From: Anastrepha obliqua
Lineage: Eukaryota; Arthropoda; Insecta; Diptera; Tephritidae
Assembly: GCF_027943255.1 (NCBI RefSeq)
Contig: NC_072897.1
Span: 24,118,044 to 24,182,043 of the forward strand
Length of the DNA stretch: 64,000 nucleotides
Reading direction: 5' to 3'
Under the pieces are notes generated by a model, which saw only the letters and a program-made list of their open reading frames with translations, ran no database searches and was not told the origin of the DNA. Both the position numbers and the translations under genes were made by a program. This document shows positions 54,648-64,000 of the stretch, piece by piece. Every line of letters starts with the position of its first letter. Position 1 is the stretch's first letter.

Positions 54648-55384
54648 TTTTCTTACTTTTTGATTATTCCCGGTAAATTTGTCGGCTAATACCCTGGAAA
54701 CTTTTAGTTTCAAAGGATTTGTATTTCTGTGTACCTTAGAAACTTTTGGTTCCAGAGGACATTTTTATTGTTTTATTATTCCCGGTAAATATATAAGCGT
54801 ATACTTTAAAAACTTTTGGTTCCTGAGTATTTTATTTTTGGGTGCCTTCGAAGCTTGGATTTGCATTTGTGGATACTTTGGAAACTTTTGGTTCCAAAGG
54901 ATTTTGCTACTTTTGAGTACCTTGGGAGCTTTCGGTTCCTAAGGATAATCATTTTGTATTATTGCGGGGAAATATTTCCACAGATACCAAAGGATTCATA
55001 TTTTTCGGAACCTTGGAAACTTTTTGTTCCTAATAATGTGTATTTCTGTGTAAATTCGAAACTTTCGGTTCCAAAGGATTTTTTTTTTTTTTGAGTACCT
55101 TGGGAGCTGTTAGTTTCAAACGATTTTTTTTATTATTAGCGGTAAATATATTGGTTGATTTCTTGGACACTTTTGGATTTAAGGGATTTGAATTTCTGTG
55201 TACCTTGGAAACTTTAGTTCTAAAGGATTTTTGTAGTTTTGGGTACCTGGGTAGCTTTTGATTCCAAAGACGTTTTTTATTATTCCCGGTAAATATATCG
55301 GGTGATAATTTGGAAAATTATGGTTCCTAAGGGCTTGCATTTTGGGTAACTTGAAAGCTTTTGATTCCAAACGATTTTTTTATT
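54648..55384 (+). repeat. Complex satellite, orientation B
   Basis: Same units as 40178-47978, resuming within a unit after the BEL element and interrupted at 55385 by RTE copy 3. Frames such as 54679-54942 are repeat artefacts. Confidence 0.9.
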
Positions 55385-56400
55385 CATCTTTTTCTTAATT
55401 GGCGCGATTACCGCTTACGCGATTTCGGCCTTTCTTTGTCGTTCTAACCAGCGCCAATCGGACACACCAAGTGAAGCCAAGCCCTTCTCCACCTGATCTT
55501 TCCAACGCAGAGGAAGCCTTCCTCTTCCTCTGCTACCACTAGCTGGTACCGCATCGCATACTTTCAAAGCCGGAGCGTTTGTATCCATTCGGACGACATG
55601 ACCCAGCCTACGTAGAAGCTGAATCTTTATTCGCTGCGCTATGTCTATGTCGTCGTTAAGCTCATACAGCTAATCGTTCCGTCGCCTGCGATATTAGCCG
55701 TTGCCAACGTGCAAAGGACCAAAAATCTTGCGCAGAATCTTTCTCTCAAACACTCCAAGCGTCGCTTCATCGGATGTTGTCAGCGCCCACTCTTCTGTGC
55801 CATACGTTAAAACGGGCATGATGAGAATCTTGTAGAGTGTTACTTTTGTTCATCGAGAGAGGACTTTGCTACTCAGTTGCCTACTCAGTCCGAAGTAGCA
55901 CTTGTTGGCAAAAGAAATTCTGCTATGGATTTCAAGGCTAAGATAGTGATGGGTGTTAGTGTTGGTTCCTCAATAAACGAAGCCTTTTACAACCTCGAAA
56001 TCATAACTGTCAACAGTGATGTGGGTGCCGATACGCGAGTGCGCCGATTGTTTGTTTGGTGACAGGAGGTACTTTGTCTTGTCGTCGATCACCACCAGAC
56101 CCATTCGCTTTGCCTCTTTTTCCAGTTTGGAGAAGGCAGAACTAACAGCGCGGTTGTTAAATACGATGATGTCAATATCATCGGCATACGGCAACAATTG
56201 TACGCTCTTAGAAAATAATGTGCCTGAGTGATTAAGTTCTGCAGCTCATACGATGCTCTCCAACATCAGGTTAAAGAAGTCACACGACAGCGAGTCACCC
56301 TGTCTGAAACCTCGTTTGGTATCAAACGGCTCGGAGAGGTCCTTCCCAATTCTGACGGCGATGCTGGTGTTGAGCAACGTCATTTTGCGTAGCCGTATCA
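55385..56400 (-). mobile_element. RTE-clade retrotransposon, copy 3, 5'-truncated, in satellite
   Basis: Minus orientation. The 3' end (GCGCCAATTAAGAAAAAGAT read on the minus strand) is at 55385 and the truncated 5' end is in RT near 56400. Coding: FRQGDSLSCDFF-type block near 56310-56270, YADDIDIIVFNNRAVSSAFS at about 56190-56130, KEAKRMGLVVIDDKTKYLLS at 56120-56060, and the C-terminal domain at about 55850-55450. The 30 bp after it (56401-56426) are unassigned filler before the satellite. Confidence 0.85.
55430..56400 (-). pseudogene. RTE copy 3 ORF remnant (RT palm to C-terminus)
   Basis: Open on the minus strand for 56197-55970 with the YADD context (PYADDIDIIVF). It then shifts frame before the TSDEATLGVFERKILRKIFG-type region (about 55790-55710) and the DTNAPALKVCDAVPAG-type segment (about 55580-55540). 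It resembles copy 1 more than copy 2 at the NNRAVSSAFSKL stretch, which copy 2 has frameshifted. Not functional. Confidence 0.78.
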
Positions 56401-56426
56401 ATATAGGAAAGTCTCATCCGAGGCTA

Positions 56427-57138
56427 TATCGGATGATAACGTGGAACCTTATGGATCGTAAGGATTTGGATTTTGGGTACCGTGGAAACTTTTAGTTCCT
56501 ATTGTGTATTGTATTTCTGTTTAACATGGAAGCTTTTGATAGCAAAGGGATTTTTTGTTATTCAAGGTAGATATATCGGCTGATCCCTTGGAAAATTTTG
56601 GTTCCTAAGGATTTCCATATTAGGTATCGTGGAAACTTTTAGTTCCAGAAGATTTGTATTTCTGTGTACATTCGAAACTTTTGGTTCCAAAGGATTTTTT
56701 TGTTTTTGGGTACCTTGGGAACTTTTAGTTCTAAATGCCTTTTTTCTCAGTAAACATATCTATCGGCTGATACCTTGGTAACTTTTAGTTCGTAAGGACA
56801 TCTATTTTTTTTTTGTTGCTGCTTTTGGTTCCTGCGGATTTTTATTTTTATGTACGTTGCAAGCATTTGGTTCTTTTTTATTTTTGGATACCTTTGGTTT
56901 CTAAGGATTTTTATTTTTTTATTATTGCCGGAGGGTACTTCGAGATTTCTAAGTGATTTTTATTTTTGGTTCCAAAAAATGGTTTTATTTTTCGGTACTT
57001 TGGAAGTTGCGGATTTTTATTTTGGAGTACTTTGGGAGCTTTTAGTCCCACAGAATTTTTTTTTATTATTAACGGTAAATATATCATCTAATTCCTTAGA
57101 CACTTGGTTTCTGAGGCTTTTTGGTCTTGGGGACGGTG
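56427..57138 (+). repeat. Complex satellite, orientation B
   Basis: Units with TATATCGGATGATAACGTGG, CCTTGGAAAATTTTGGTTCC and GGTAAATATATCATCTAATT. It continues up to the LOA-C 5' end. Confidence 0.88.
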
Positions 57139-60100
57139 GAAACTAGACATACCATTTGAGGAATTAGCGAGATAAATGATCGAGGTGAGTCTCTTATTGA
57201 TTTCATTATAAGTTGAAATCTCGGGCAACACCTCCCCGTTTGTATTTCCAGCAGCGGAAACATCAAACGGTTGGGATGAGGTTCTTGATAACACCCTCTC
57301 GACTATTTCGCCTGCCATTAGGGTGTATAATTCGAAGGTTTCTCAGAGAATTTCCGTTTCGGATGACAGGTTGATCCTTTCCGAAATCGATTTCGCACGG
57401 GAAACCATATCTCTCCACAGGATACCTAAAAGAACTGACTGGTCTCTGTTCAATTGGGTTTTCAATAATTAATTGATCAGGCGAACTTTTTCTTACTCAT
57501 CCACTGATCAACTGGTCAAGCAGGTGGAACACTTGCAGCGATCCTATCAGACGGCCTTTAAAGTGGCTTGTCAAGTATCTTTTAGCAAGGAAGACTTTCC
57601 TCCTAAGTGGAGCAAGACAGTGACTGACTTGAAAAAGAAGGAGGGTTTTTAACGTATGCTACCAAACTAAAAACTTTAAAAATTATAGTGTAATTTTGAA
57701 TGAATACAAAAAAGCCATTAAATATGCGAAACGCAACTCCTGGAAGGAGTACTGCGAGTCCATTAAATTCGTGAAGGATTCTGCCAGGCTAAGCACGATC
57801 CTTTCGAAAGACCATTCCTGCAGAGCTCTTGTAAAAAGAGAGGACGGGGAGTGGGCTGAATCTGCAGAAAAATCTTTGACTATCCTGGTGAATAATCACT
57901 TTCCGGAAAATTGTATTACCCCGAGTGATATTATCGACAGGAGTCAACACTTCGGGCTACTCGATGTTTCCCTGGAATCTGTTCTGTCAGTTGACAGAAT
58001 CACGTAGGCAATAAATAGTTTTTCTCCTTTTAAATCTCCTGGTTCTGACGATATCTTGTCAGCGACGCTTCAGAAAAAAATCCCCTTGGTGGTTCCTGTC
58101 CTTCACGAAATCTACTTAACGTGTATCGCTCTTAATCACGTACCCGCCAACTGAAAGAAGGTGGTTTTCATGCCCAAGGCAGAGAGTAGGGGTCACGACT
58201 CGGCCAAGGACTTTAGGCCTGTGAGTTTTACTTAATTTCGAGAGCACATGAATTCCAAATTATCTCCAGCGCAGCAAGCTAAGGGACTGTGGAAAAATCT
58301 CTAGAAGGCACACAATTCACTTTGGCGGCCTTCATAGATATAGAAGGTGCTTTTAATAAGATCAGGGCGGAGTCAATTATCACTGCGTTAGATAGACTAC
58401 AGGTGGAAAGACCAATCTATCTCTGGATCTCGTCCCTGCTTGGCTGCAGAGAAATTAATGCGGTCGCAAGAGGGGATAAAGTCCCGAGATTCGTACACAG
58501 GGGGACGCCGCAGGGAGTTGTCCTTTCGCCCCTATTTTGGCTAGTTGTAATTGACGAAGTTCTGATAATGCTAAATAAGGGGGATTAAGGTAGTAGCATA
58601 TGCCGACGACTTGGTCCTGATGGTATCGGGACCGTTTCCTTCAGTCATGGCTGAGATTTTGGAAAGGTTGGGCTGCCACTTGTGGCCTCCGAGTCAACTC
58701 TGACAAAACGGAGCTGGTGCTATTTACCAGAAAATATAAACCTCCGCCCTTTCGACTTCTCAAATTAAAAAACCACATTCTCCCGCTCTCATCGGAAGTT
58801 AGGTATCTTGGAGTGATAGTTGACTCCAAACTCCATTGGTAGCTACACATTAAAGATCGGGTAAAGAAGACCACTATAGCCTTCTACTCCTGCAAATCTA
58901 TGTTCGGTAAAAAATGGGTACTCAAGCCACAGGTCGTGCTGTGGATGTACAACGCAGTGGTTTTGCCAATCTCAACGTATGGATGCCTGCTTAGGTGGGA
59001 AGCTCTTCGAAAGGGCAATAATATCATTAAATTAGGGAGGGTGCAAAGGCCTGCATGCATTGGCATCAGCGGAGCATGTAAAACTTGCCCCAGTGCTGCC
59101 CTGAATGTCCTTTTGCACTTACTTCCCATCGACTTTTCCGTCATTTCCATCGCAGCTCAAAGTGCAATCAGGTTAAAGAAGGTTGACCTGTGGAGGCAAT
59201 CTCTCAAACGTGGTAGTATTTTGGGGCAATTAACACCGTATTTCTCCGAACTTCGAACAGATCCCTCCATCTAAAAAGGGGAGTTTGAGGGTCATGCTAG
59301 AGCAATCTTTCCAAATAGGCAGGACTGGATTTGAGGAAAAAATCTGCACCTCTGTTTTCACTGACGGTTCCACGATGGAATCAGGAGTCGAAGCAGGGGT
59401 TTTCTCTAAATCAGCTAATTTATCTATCTCCGTTAAACTGCCGAAGACATGCAAAATGCTTAAGGAACGCGGGAGCGAGGGAGATATTAACATTTTATCC
59501 TATAGCGAAGCCCTGATTAAGGCTCTGACGGCACCATGGTGCAGAACGAAATTAGTGAGCTCATGTAAAGAAGAGATCAAATCTCTTGGGTGTGCAGGTA
59601 ACATTTCTCTAATCTGGGTTCCAGGACATAGGAACATAGAGCCCCCAGAGACCTCCTACCCGGTAATCGGCATCCCCTTTACCGTTGTTAAAGGGGAACT
59701 GCGCAGATTATATTTCAGGAAAGCGCAGAAAAGATGGAGCTCCATTTCTTCCTGTGCTATTTCGAAAACCCTTTGGCCCCAATACGATATATAAAGGATT
59801 CAGAAAGTTCTTTGGACTCCTCGCCATTCAATTTCCAAACACGTAGCTGTGTTTACCGGTCACTGGACGATCGGCACACACCCGGAAAAGCTAGGGTTAC
59901 CATTTAACCCCCATTGCAGAAGCTGTGGGGACCTTTCAGAGAAGGAGACTGAAGAGCATTTTCTCTTTAAATGTCCGGGGTTGGCAGCTAGAAGACAAAG
60001 GTCCCTGGGAGCTCCTTTCTTCGACAGCCTGGGGCAGTGCGCCACCCAAATCAAATCAACCTCCTCCATTATATCAACAGTTCTGGTTGGCTGTAGATAT

Positions 60101-60188
60101 CTGCCTGTTGTAGGTCTCCTAATGGTATCAAAACGGCGCTTTAGTGCTACTTGAGGAGTGCCAGGTGCACTTCAACCATTTCACCTAC
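57139..60188 (+). mobile_element. LOA-clade element C, 5'-truncated, in satellite
   Basis: It lies between satellite blocks and ends in tandem CCTA repeats (ACCTACCTACCTACC) at 60188, as other LOA copies do. Only ORF2 is present, from after the endonuclease. Strand is opposite to LOA-A, B and D. The exact 5' boundary is uncertain by about 20 bp, and no target duplication was identified. Confidence 0.8.
57690..60154 (+). pseudogene. LOA-C ORF2: RT and RNase H, broken
   Basis: 57696-58007 gives the RT N-terminal linker (YAKRNSWKEYCESIKFVKDS). FSPFKSPGSDDILSATLQKK follows past a TAG. 58289-58588 has FIDIEGAFNKI and RGTPQGVVLSPLFWLVV, and YADD is at 58599-58610. The thumb: SSEVRYLGVIVDSKLHW, WMYNAVVLPISTYGCLLRWE (58800-59020). 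RNase H is at about 59340-59640: VFTDGSTMESGVEAGVF, a degenerate middle where the Glu block is lost by a deletion, YSEALIKAL, and IWVPGHRNIEPPETS, in which the last catalytic Asp region is altered. The Cys-rich end NPHCRSCGDLSEKETEEHFL closes it. Many stops. Confidence 0.8.
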
Positions 60189-60560
60189 CTACCTACCTTG
60201 GAATTTTTTGGGTCTAAAGGATTTGTATTCTTGGGTATCTGGGAAACTTTTAGTTCCAAAGGATCACTTGAAAGCATTTGATTCAAAAGAATTTTTATTT
60301 TATTATTCGCGGTAAATATATCGGCTGATACCTTGGAAATTTTTTGGTCCAAAGGATTTTTATTTTTTTAATATTGATGGTACAAATATCGACTGACACC
60401 TTGAAAGCTTTTGGTTCCTAAGGATTTTTGTTTTTGTGTACCTTGGAACCTTTTGGTTCAAAAGATTTTTAATTTTTTGTTAATGCCGATAAATATATCG
60501 TTTGAGACCTTCAAAGCTTTTGGTTCCTAAGGATTTATATTCTTTTATTATTACCGATAA
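60189..60560 (+). repeat. Complex satellite, orientation B (right edge)
   Basis: Units CCTTGGAAATTTTTTGGTCC, GCGGTAAATATATCGGCTGA and ACCTTGAAAGCTTTTGGTTC, fading at about 60560. This is the last satellite in the window. 60561-60718 holds nothing I recognise. Confidence 0.88.
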
Positions 60561-60718
60561 ATATGGTACATCTACTGAAACTGTTGGGAGCAGCACCTGA
60601 TTTATAGGACATAGTTTAAGGGGTTATATACCTTGTGGTCCGGTGAAATCAGCGAAAGTTGGGTTTTTTTTTAAGATATGTAGCAATAATTTTATTGTAT
60701 AAAAGTTTTTATTATTGG

Positions 60719-62640
60719 ACTAGCAAACCCGGCCCCCTTCGCTGGGCACACTAAAATAGAATAGTTATGATTTAGAACAGAAAATATATGGTTTTCATAT
60801 TATTTATTTCTTTATTCTTTATTCAAGCGCTTTGGCATAAACAATATTTTTTGTTTTTCTTTTTGTTTTTGAGTAAATATCACTACATATTAGCAAACGC
60901 GTGCCATTGCAAAGTTTAGGTGGACTTAGGTTTCTTAATAAAATAACAGGACAACCTATTTTCAGCTCCATTTTGTGAGGAGGGAGTCCACACGGGTTAA
61001 AAGAATTTAGAAATTCTGTAGGAAATTGAACAGCTTCTTCCAAATCGAGAACAGTATCGACCGAGTAGTATATTTTCGTCGGCGCATCAATCTTTGAAAT
61101 AATCAAGTTATTTACTTTATCTACTTGTTCGTTAGTTGGTGACAGAATAGCTCTTTCTTTAAACCAAGATATTATCTTATAACTTATGTTATCAATGTCT
61201 GGATAGACATTGTTGACTAACTCTTGGATGTTGTCTATCAAAACATAAAGGTTTTCTAGGTTAATCCTTCCCTCACTTTGTGTTAATTCTCCATTGCCAA
61301 CTTTTAGCAGCATCTCTGGAAATAGCCTGTTCTCACGTGAAGATGACGAAATCCTCATATTAGTTTTAAGCTCTAGTTTATTGACATACGACTAAAGGTG
61401 GGATCTTTTTAGCGAAGCATTTATTTCGTCAGCACGTCAGCACCTCGAGTCACAACTGGTAGGATTTGACGGAAATCTCCTGAGAACAGAATTGTACATC
61501 CACCCATAGGTGCATTTTTGTTGCGCAAATCGCGCATTGTCCTATCCAGTGCTTCCACAGACGTCTTGTTTGACATGGTAGCTTCGTCCCAGACTATTAA
61601 TGAGCAGTCACGCATTAATTTTCCTGTATTGCTCTGTCTAGAAACACTACAGACGCTGTTATCATCATCGGTGGCGATTTTCAGCGGGTGCTTGATTGTA
61701 GAGTGTGTGGTTCGGCCTCTTTCCAAAAGAGTAGCGGCAATGCCGGATGACGCAACAGCTAACGGAATTTTTCTGGTAGATCTCAATTACTAATTACTGA
61801 TGTAATATCTTGAAAAATATTGTTTTAAATTATATGCTGTAAAGAGCCATATACATAGATCTATATGAAAACAACAATGTATTTAAGGTATTTAATTGGA
61901 TAAGGATTAATGTTGTACCTATTTGTTGAAATCGCTTCGGAAATAAGCTATTAGTTGTCGTAAAAAGTAAATGACAAAAAATGTTATTGTATGGAATCGA
62001 TAGCAAACTAAACGCGCTCCGAATCAATAAAAACTATTCAAAAACTGTATTTTAATTATGTGCGATTTACTAATATAGAACGTGAAAATAGCGTTTTATT
62101 TCGCTGTAAAATTGTGTGTACATATAATTACATGGAATTCAGTACATACATAGATACATATGTACATACGTCCGAAATGAAATAATGCGAGCGATTCGTA
62201 AATACATATATACACACGTCACCATACGATGTTATTCAACATTAATGAGGTGTGGTGAGATTATCGCTTAACGCCTGTTGTTTCATTCGGTTGACAGCGA
62301 ACAAACATACAAACAGCTTTTTTTGGAAAAAGAGCTGCTTTTGTTTAAACAATTTTGGTTAAATAACAAATAAATCAATTATTTTTTTGATGCAGAACGA
62401 AAGTAAATATTTCAAAGTTAAACTTCAAGAAAGTTTCATTTTAATTGATTGATTCGTTTATGATTTATGGCCGTGAAAACAAAAAATTTATGTTTTTTTG
62501 CCACATTTTGACCGATTGCCACGCCCCCTTTATATATTTCTTCACATTATATAGATATAAACCTTCCTCTTCAATGAATCTATCTTTAAAAAAAAACCGC
62601 ATCAAAATCCGTTGCGTAGTTTTAACCCATTAAATCCCAA
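60719..62640 (-). mobile_element. Helitron, decayed (extent uncertain)
   Basis: The helicase coding at 60819-61786 identifies the element. On the minus strand a GC-rich GCCCAGCGAAGGGGGCCGGG (about 60752-60733) followed by TTTGCTAGT near 60732-60724 is a candidate 3' hairpin plus CTAG end. No Rep (HUH) domain was found. 61790-62640 holds no coding; it contains ATCAAAATCCGTTGCGTAGT (about 62602-62621), which I recall as common in insect Helitron-type repeats, so it may be part of the element. Confidence 0.5.
60819..61786 (-). pseudogene. Helitron PIF1-type helicase domain, broken
   Basis: Minus strand 61786-61421: AVASSGIAATLLERGRTTHS, SLIVWDEATMSNKTSVEALD (DEAT, Walker B-like) and LFSGDFRQILPVVTRG. 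A tandem duplication of CGTCAGCA (61427-61434 and 61435-61442) throws the frame. A TAG follows in SHL*SYVNKLELKTNMR where Trp is usual. Minus strand 61358-60819 is open again with PTNEQVDKVNNLI, FPTEFLNSFNPCGLPPHKME and CPVILLRNLSPPKLCNGTRL, the standard C-terminal end. The Walker A start is absent. Role in family: unwinding during rolling-circle transposition. Confidence 0.85.
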
Positions 62641-62750
62641 CCTTATATAAAACAATTTTTTTTTTAATGCGTTTATAAAACGTTTATTGAAATAGTGTAA
62701 TTAAGCTCCTTAAAAAAAAACACGAAAAAAAAATCAAAGAAATGCATTTT
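61790..62750. other. A/T-rich stretch without recognised gene
   Basis: About 1 kb with no open frame showing a known family. It may hold Helitron sequence at 62440-62640 (see the Helitron entry). Tetranucleotide-like TACA(T) runs are present at 62150-62220. Confidence 0.5.
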
Positions 62751-62754
62751 TTGG

Positions 62755-63912
62755 GCTGTACCCAATCGAGTACAATGGGATAATATGTATATGCATTGCC
62801 TATATATGAAAATATGGAGTATTAAATAAAAAGACACTTTCAAAGACTTACTTGGTTATTAGTTCGGTTAACAGTATGGAAGTTTTTGAAACATTCTCAC
62901 TCTACGCAAAGGGCTACATTGCATAACTCGCAAATCCATCGAATTCTTTGGTGACACTCCCTGCACCTCAGCTGATTCGATATCCTTTTGGGAAAATGGT
63001 TATATGAGGAACCAGCTATTGATGCCGTTGTCGATCGTTTTGAAGATATGTCCCGGATATTATAATTGCGTATATAAAATCGCACAATTTCACGTTGGTA
63101 TTGCAACAAGTCCCATTGACTCTTACTTGCCATTTTATAAAGCTTCCATGCGTTTACTACGCACGAGCTTATCATTGTGGTGAAAAGAGGCCACCACCAT
63201 TTCTTTCCTCTAAACTTTATATTGGAAGTATTCAAAGCTTGGTCGTGGAGGTCAACTCCTCCCATTCCTGAGTTGTATTCCGCTATCAACTTCGGCTGAT
63301 GGGCATTCACCTTGCGCCTCTCTTGTCTTGACCATCGTTTGACGGTATGCAAAGGTTCAATTCTATCAAAGTTTGTTCCCACTGTCACAACGCTATTGTC
63401 ATTCCACGTCACAAAAAGTATTCCTGAGTCAGAAAACCTACAAAATTTGATACAAAACAACTATTCAAATAAATCATTATGATAAACTTACATAAAATCA
63501 AACGGGGAGACCGTTGCTTCTTTTGTAGTGCTTTGTTCGTTTTCAGAGGACATTTTTTGGTCCGCCGTTCACGAACAGTCCCAGTAGCCTTAAATCCTTG
63601 CTCTTTCAAAATTCTAAGATGGTCATATGACGTAAAGAAGAATCAAAAAATACGATTCCAAGGTTGGAATATCATCACGCAATATATTATCCTCTTCAAT
63701 GTCCTCCTCATCTGTGTCACAGTGGGTATTTGGCGGTATAATAGCGAAGTCGAAGTGACTACGGTCGCTTGATTCAATATAGTCGGTGGCCGCAGAAAGG
63801 TTATGAAACCTCTTTCCGTAAAATTTTTTTACATCCATTACCAAATCTACATGAAATATGCACACAAAATATATATGAATGTTCCCACTGTACCCATGCG
63901 AGTACACTAGAA
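62755..63912 (-). mobile_element. piggyBac-like element, internally deleted
   Basis: The coding parts (62897-63907) are the two ends of a piggyBac-type transposase. TGTACCCAATCGAGTACA (about 62758-62775) near the left end and TGTACCCATGCGAGTACA (about 63892-63909) near the right end are near-palindromes. Read in inverted orientation the two also share the adjoining CCCAYTGTAC, so they may be subterminal repeats. No TTAA-flanked terminus was confirmed. Confidence 0.6.
62897..63907 (-). pseudogene. piggyBac-like transposase (DDE_Tnp_1_7 type), deleted, with an apparent intron
   Basis: Minus strand. The N-terminal acidic segment is at about 63840-63660 (FHNLSAATDYIESSDRSHFD, DTDEEDIEEDN). It joins directly to FFTSYDHLRILKEQGFKATG at about 63645-63585, so the central roughly 250-300 residues with the first catalytic Asp are deleted. 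RERRTKKCPLKTNKALQKKQ follows. Near 63500 GTAAGT begins an apparent intron ending TTGTAG (about 63490-63441). Then WNDNSVVTVGTNFDRIEPLH, LIAEYNSGMGGVDLHDQ (third catalytic Asp region), KFRGKKWWWPLFTTMISSCV and a Cys-rich C-terminal finger (CRECHQRIRWICELC). A 1-2-base shift lies just before the intron. Inactive, but the last exon (188 codons) is open. Confidence 0.8.
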
Positions 63913-64000
63913 TTTAAACCTACCGAAATGCACTTTTCCACAACTTTTTTCGTTTTTTTGGTATAAAGTATACAAATTATATGTATTATGAATATTACAA

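Noticed and set aside
62445..62633. Small secreted or membrane protein gene on the plus strand
   Set aside because: It lies in an A/T-rich stretch with Helitron-like repeat sequence; no signature and poor composition.

Overview
This window looks like constitutive heterochromatin or an intergenic transposon nest from a dipteran. I infer a tephritid-type fly, at moderate confidence, from three things: rosa-like DD41D mariners beside classical DD34D mariners, 17.6/297-type errantiviruses with envelope remnants, and LOA-, R1-, Jockey- and RTE-clade retrotransposons with a shared tRNA-derived SINE. I found no convincing host gene, rRNA gene or genuine tRNA gene. Almost every base that can be read belongs to a transposable element or to one complex satellite family, and nearly all coding regions are broken.

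Layout. 1-9171: a 17.6/297-like Ty3/Gypsy element (+) with both LTRs. The 5' LTR is cut by the window edge. Three different mariners sit inside it, and its integrase core is deleted. It is inserted in a LOA-clade element (9172-13540, -). 13541-18510: satellite in 'A' (minus) orientation, holding a SINE fragment and a Jockey-like element (-), which itself holds a Jockey 3' fragment (+). 18511-26572: a back-to-back R1-clade fragment (-), a CR1/L2-like fragment (-), an RTE element (+) and the 5' half of a second LOA element (-). 26736-28515: a SINE, a Tc1 fragment and a deleted DD41D element. 28690-32330: the envelope region of a second errantivirus (-), split by a 5'-truncated LOA insertion (29530-31168, +). 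32351-37713: an essentially full-length LOA element (-) with a 10-bp target duplication. From 37714 to about 60560 the satellite returns in 'B' (plus) orientation, with 7.8 kb uninterrupted at 40178-47978. It is broken by RTE copy 2 (+), a BEL/Pao element (47979-54647, +) that itself contains a SINE and a chimeric LOA derivative, RTE copy 3 (-), and another LOA element (57139-60188, +). 60719-64000: Helitron helicase remnants (-) and an internally deleted piggyBac-like gene with an apparent intron (-).

How the parts relate. The nesting gives a relative chronology. Satellite comes first. LOA, Jockey-like, BEL and RTE elements then entered it. SINEs, mariners and LOA derivatives entered those. 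Exact target-site duplications date several steps: the SINE at 14142, Jockey at 17286, LOA at 29530, LOA at 32351, SINE at 50206 and the LOA chimera at 51145. The most unusual objects are (i) a 1.7-kb LOA derivative whose ORF1 is fused in frame to the C-terminal part of ORF2, flanked by a 9-bp duplication; (ii) the satellite, with hairpin-forming cores, a higher-order block of about 458 bp and opposite orientations at the two ends of the window; and (iii) a decayed, integrase-less errantivirus whose LTRs are still nearly identical. Dense fragments on both strands make this a candidate dual-strand piRNA source locus, but that is inference.
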